Positions 63,016 to 64,000 of a DNA stretch of 64,000 bases are shown piece by piece. Source of the DNA: Adlercreutzia wanghongyangiae (GTDB lineage: Bacteria; Actinomycetota; Coriobacteriia; Coriobacteriales; Eggerthellaceae); NCBI RefSeq assembly GCF_035989245.1, contig NZ_JAYMFF010000010.1:39826-103825 (forward strand), written 5' to 3'. Position numbers and translations under genes: made by a program. Positions within the stretch are counted from its first letter, which is position 1, and each line of letters opens with the position of its first letter. Under the pieces are notes generated by a model. The model worked only from the letters and a program-made list of their open reading frames with translations. It was not told where the DNA came from and did no database searches.

Positions 63016-63056
63016 GTTCTCGCTCGTTCTCTCGTGTGCCAGGCCGGACATTTTCC

Positions 63057-63160
63057 GCTTCCGACCAGCTATTTCGCCGTTGGGGCCAGGAGTGGTCCCG
63101 ACGGGGTTCTTACTTGCTTCCAAAACGTCGGTTTCGCTATTTGGGCATAGGAGTGCCAAA
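63057..63160 (-). repeat. Imperfect tandem repeat of about 60 bp in the mRNA leader
   Basis: Read on the plus strand, GCTTCC (63057 and 63116), TTTCGC (63072 and 63132) and AGGAGTG (63088 and 63149) recur in the same order with offsets of 59, 60 and 61 bp; the intervening text TTGGGG(C) is also shared. In the mRNA each unit has a CACTCC loop between pairable arms (GGGACCA/TGGCCCC in the second copy), then GCGAAA and GGAAGC. The repeat lies wholly between the proposed transcription start and the start codon, so a structured cis-regulatory RNA is possible. I cannot match it to a known riboswitch class. Confidence 0.6.
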
Positions 63161-63181
63161 GAGCGTTTTTGTTCATGGATA

Positions 63182-63209
63182 ATTATCTACAAATCGGCAA
63201 CGAAGTAAA
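63182..63209 (-). promoter_or_regulatory. Candidate sigma-70-type promoter of the giant gene
   Basis: On the minus strand TTTACT (63209-63204) and GATAAT (63187-63182) are separated by 16 bp. They match the -35 consensus at four of six and the -10 consensus at five of six positions. Transcription would start near 63175, giving a leader of about 160 nt that contains the tandem repeat. No other pair as good was seen between 63040 and 63300. Confidence 0.45.
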
Positions 63210-63377
63210 GTCGAGAAGTTTTCAATTTTGACCTCTACGCTGGGCATTTACTGTTGACTCTGAGTTAGTTTTGTGCTCAAAAACCCCTTTTTGCCCGATT
63301 CCGTCTCCACAAAAAATTACGACAAATTGTCGGAACCTTGAAAACTTCCTGAAAATGAATAGTCACAGAATCATTAT

Positions 63378-63432
63378 ATGTCTCTATTATTTATTAATAG
63401 AGACATTCTTTGCTATATGGGAATATAGCAAA
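63378..63432. repeat. Two adjacent near-perfect hairpins in the AT-rich island
   Basis: 63378-63406 has 12-bp arms (ATGTCTCTATTA and TAATAGAGACAT) around TTTAT. 63409-63432 has 10-bp arms (TTTGCTATAT and ATATAGCAAA) around GGGA. Only two bases separate them. Neither has a GC-rich stem plus T-run on either strand, so they are not typical rho-independent terminators. They could be protein-binding dyads or RNA structures. Confidence 0.7.
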
Positions 63433-63596
63433 TCCCCAGTTCAAATCCATATTGACCATTTTCTGACATAAGTATTAAGTCATTCTATGACTATATTTTT
63501 TCAAATTCTCAATGTGAGATAGTGACTATAATATTATTTTCTTAAATCCTTATATCTTTTAATACGTATGAAAGGTTACGGTTTTCCTACAAAGAA

Positions 63597-63612
63597 AATT
63601 TCTCCAGAAATT
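63597..63612. promoter_or_regulatory. Operator-like dyad AATTTCT-CC-AGAAATT
   Basis: A perfect 7-bp inverted repeat with a two-base centre. Its size and symmetry fit a binding site for a dimeric repressor of the TetR or MarR type, but no regulator is visible to support that. It lies between the two divergent transcription units. Confidence 0.35.
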
Positions 63613-63636
63613 CTTCTCGTCCATCGGTAAACGGCG

Positions 63637-63657
63637 CCTCTCATGATAAGCGAGAGG
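63637..63657. repeat. Short hairpin CCTCTC-N9-GAGAGG
   Basis: Six-base-pair stem with a nine-base loop at the edge of a GC-rich patch (about 63620-63800) that stands out in the AT-rich intergenic region. No T-run follows on either strand, so terminator function is unlikely. Confidence 0.4.
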
Positions 63658-63716
63658 GTCATCCCTTCCTTCCGCCAAAACCTGCGATGCCGATGGGGTC
63701 CGATGCGCCGTCGCGC

Positions 63717-63791
63717 AGTCGAGAGAACATCAGCGAAGTGTCGCAGCAGAGTCGAGAGGGAGCCGGAAAGGCACCGCATCAAAGTCGAGCC
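63717..63791 (+). repeat. Three AGTCGAG direct repeats spaced exactly 33 bp
   Basis: AGTCGAG occurs at 63717, 63750 and 63783; the first two copies extend to AGTCGAGAG. Each is preceded by a similar block (TCGCGC, TCGCAGCAG, CCGCATCAA). The array ends a few bases before a candidate plus-strand promoter, which is where activator or repressor sites are often placed. It may instead be a remnant of a decayed coding repeat, since 33 bp is eleven codons. Confidence 0.5.
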
Positions 63792-63797
63792 AAAGTC

Positions 63798-63825
63798 TTG
63801 CTGAATTCGCACATATTTCTACAAT
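63798..63825 (+). promoter_or_regulatory. Candidate promoter of the divergent gene
   Basis: TTGCTG (63798-63803) and TACAAT (63820-63825) are separated by 16 bp. The -10 matches consensus at five of six positions, the -35 only at three. It faces toward the ribosome-binding site at the end of the window and would give a leader of about 170 nt. Confidence 0.3.
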
Positions 63826-63986
63826 AATTCGCAATGTATAGTAAAACTATTGAAGGTAATTCAAGCTATATTTCATGCATATTAAGACTTGAAGATAAGA
63901 AAATGAGCGCTATAGTGAAGAAGCCGGCGGTGTAAGACCCGTGTGCTGGCAGTGCCTTCTGCATCTATTGGCTCGTCCAACAAGGC

Positions 63987-63996
63987 AGGAGGTGAT
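63987..63996 (+). promoter_or_regulatory. Strong Shine-Dalgarno (AGGAGGTGAT) for a gene starting beyond the window
   Basis: Ten bases are fully complementary to the 3' end of 16S rRNA. The ATG inside GGTGATGG is only one base from the core and too close to serve as start, so the real start codon is expected at about 64001-64006. This implies a plus-strand gene divergent from the giant gene. Confidence 0.6.
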
Positions 63997-64000
63997 GGCC

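Larger units (their letters stand above)
63190..63620. other. AT-rich intergenic island without a gene
   Basis: Base composition drops sharply from the GC-rich coding region to runs such as AAAAAATTAC and TATATTTTTTC. Short frames here lack ribosome sites and recognisable products. The interval contains the inverted repeats listed separately, and probably the upstream control region of the giant gene. Confidence 0.6.

Noticed and set aside
62785..62841. A lipobox-like LVLTC at residue 72 that could make this a lipoprotein
   Set aside because: The residue before the cysteine is Thr, not Gly, Ala or Ser, and the preceding n-region is 58 residues long, so it does not fit a lipoprotein signal.
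63717..63791. A short CRISPR array
   Set aside because: The repeated core is only seven to nine bases and there are no conserved repeats of CRISPR length, no leader and no cas genes in view.
63576..63812. A 78-codon minus-strand frame with an STL/STA motif every eleven residues
   Set aside because: No Shine-Dalgarno, no recognisable product, and it crosses the GC/AT composition border. The eleven-residue rhythm is simply the 33-bp DNA repeat read in frame.
63903..63935. A ten-residue frame MSAIVKKPAV that could be a leader peptide of the divergent gene
   Set aside because: No clear ribosome-binding site and no codon run or terminator pair that would suggest attenuation.
63981..64000. The AGGAGGTGAT at the window end as the complement of a 16S rRNA 3' end
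   Set aside because: The flanking bases (AAGGC before, GGCC after) do not match the rRNA sequence. A Shine-Dalgarno is the simpler reading.

Overview
The window is almost entirely one gene. On the minus strand a single reading frame opens at an ATG at 63015 and runs in one register to base 1 without any in-frame stop that I could find, leaving the window still open. That is at least 21,005 codons, a polypeptide of roughly 2.3 MDa (my estimate at about 110 Da per residue). It reads as a cell-surface giant adhesin built from beta-rich modules. The high GC, the strongly biased codons, the SdrD_B/Cna_B-type domains and the PASTA domains suggest a high-GC Gram-positive bacterium. I lean to class Coriobacteriia (Eggerthellaceae-like), but this is inference and not certain.

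Layout of the protein, N to C (that is, from 63015 down to 1): a 58-residue cytoplasmic head, one membrane segment, and an acidic linker; beta-rich N-terminal domains and a Pro/Glu/Asp linker (to about 60.8 kb); a CxxC...CxxC zinc-ribbon-like insert (59.34-59.39 kb); an array of about eleven diverged modules marked by 'GWRFTLTN' and 'AWGxGYF' motifs (57.7-46.2 kb); a run of four to five PASTA-like repeats (43.7-42.4 kb); a long unclassified stretch rich in Tyr and in short Cys/His clusters (46-33 kb); a second long unclassified stretch with beta-hairpin motifs (33-22.1 kb); three SdrD_B-like domains (22.1-20.1 kb); a single PASTA domain and a helical, charged spacer (19.2-18.1 kb); and finally a higher-order tandem array (18.05 kb to the window edge). 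The unit of this last array is four different B-type modules in fixed order (a-b-c-d). Five copies are visible. The fourth lacks module b and the fifth is cut by the window edge. The C-terminal wall anchor, if there is one, lies outside the window.

Upstream of the gene (63016-64000) there is no other convincing gene. This interval holds a plausible sigma-70-type promoter for the giant gene, an mRNA leader carrying an imperfect tandem repeat of about 60 bp that may be a structured regulatory RNA, an AT-rich island with two adjacent near-perfect hairpins, operator-like dyads, three direct repeats spaced exactly 33 bp, a candidate plus-strand promoter, and a full anti-Shine-Dalgarno match in the last 15 bases, implying a divergent gene starting just beyond the window.

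The plus strand shows very long open frames (for example 8083-23163). They lie in exact register with the giant gene and exist because that gene almost never uses TTA, CTA or TCA. They are shadows, not genes.
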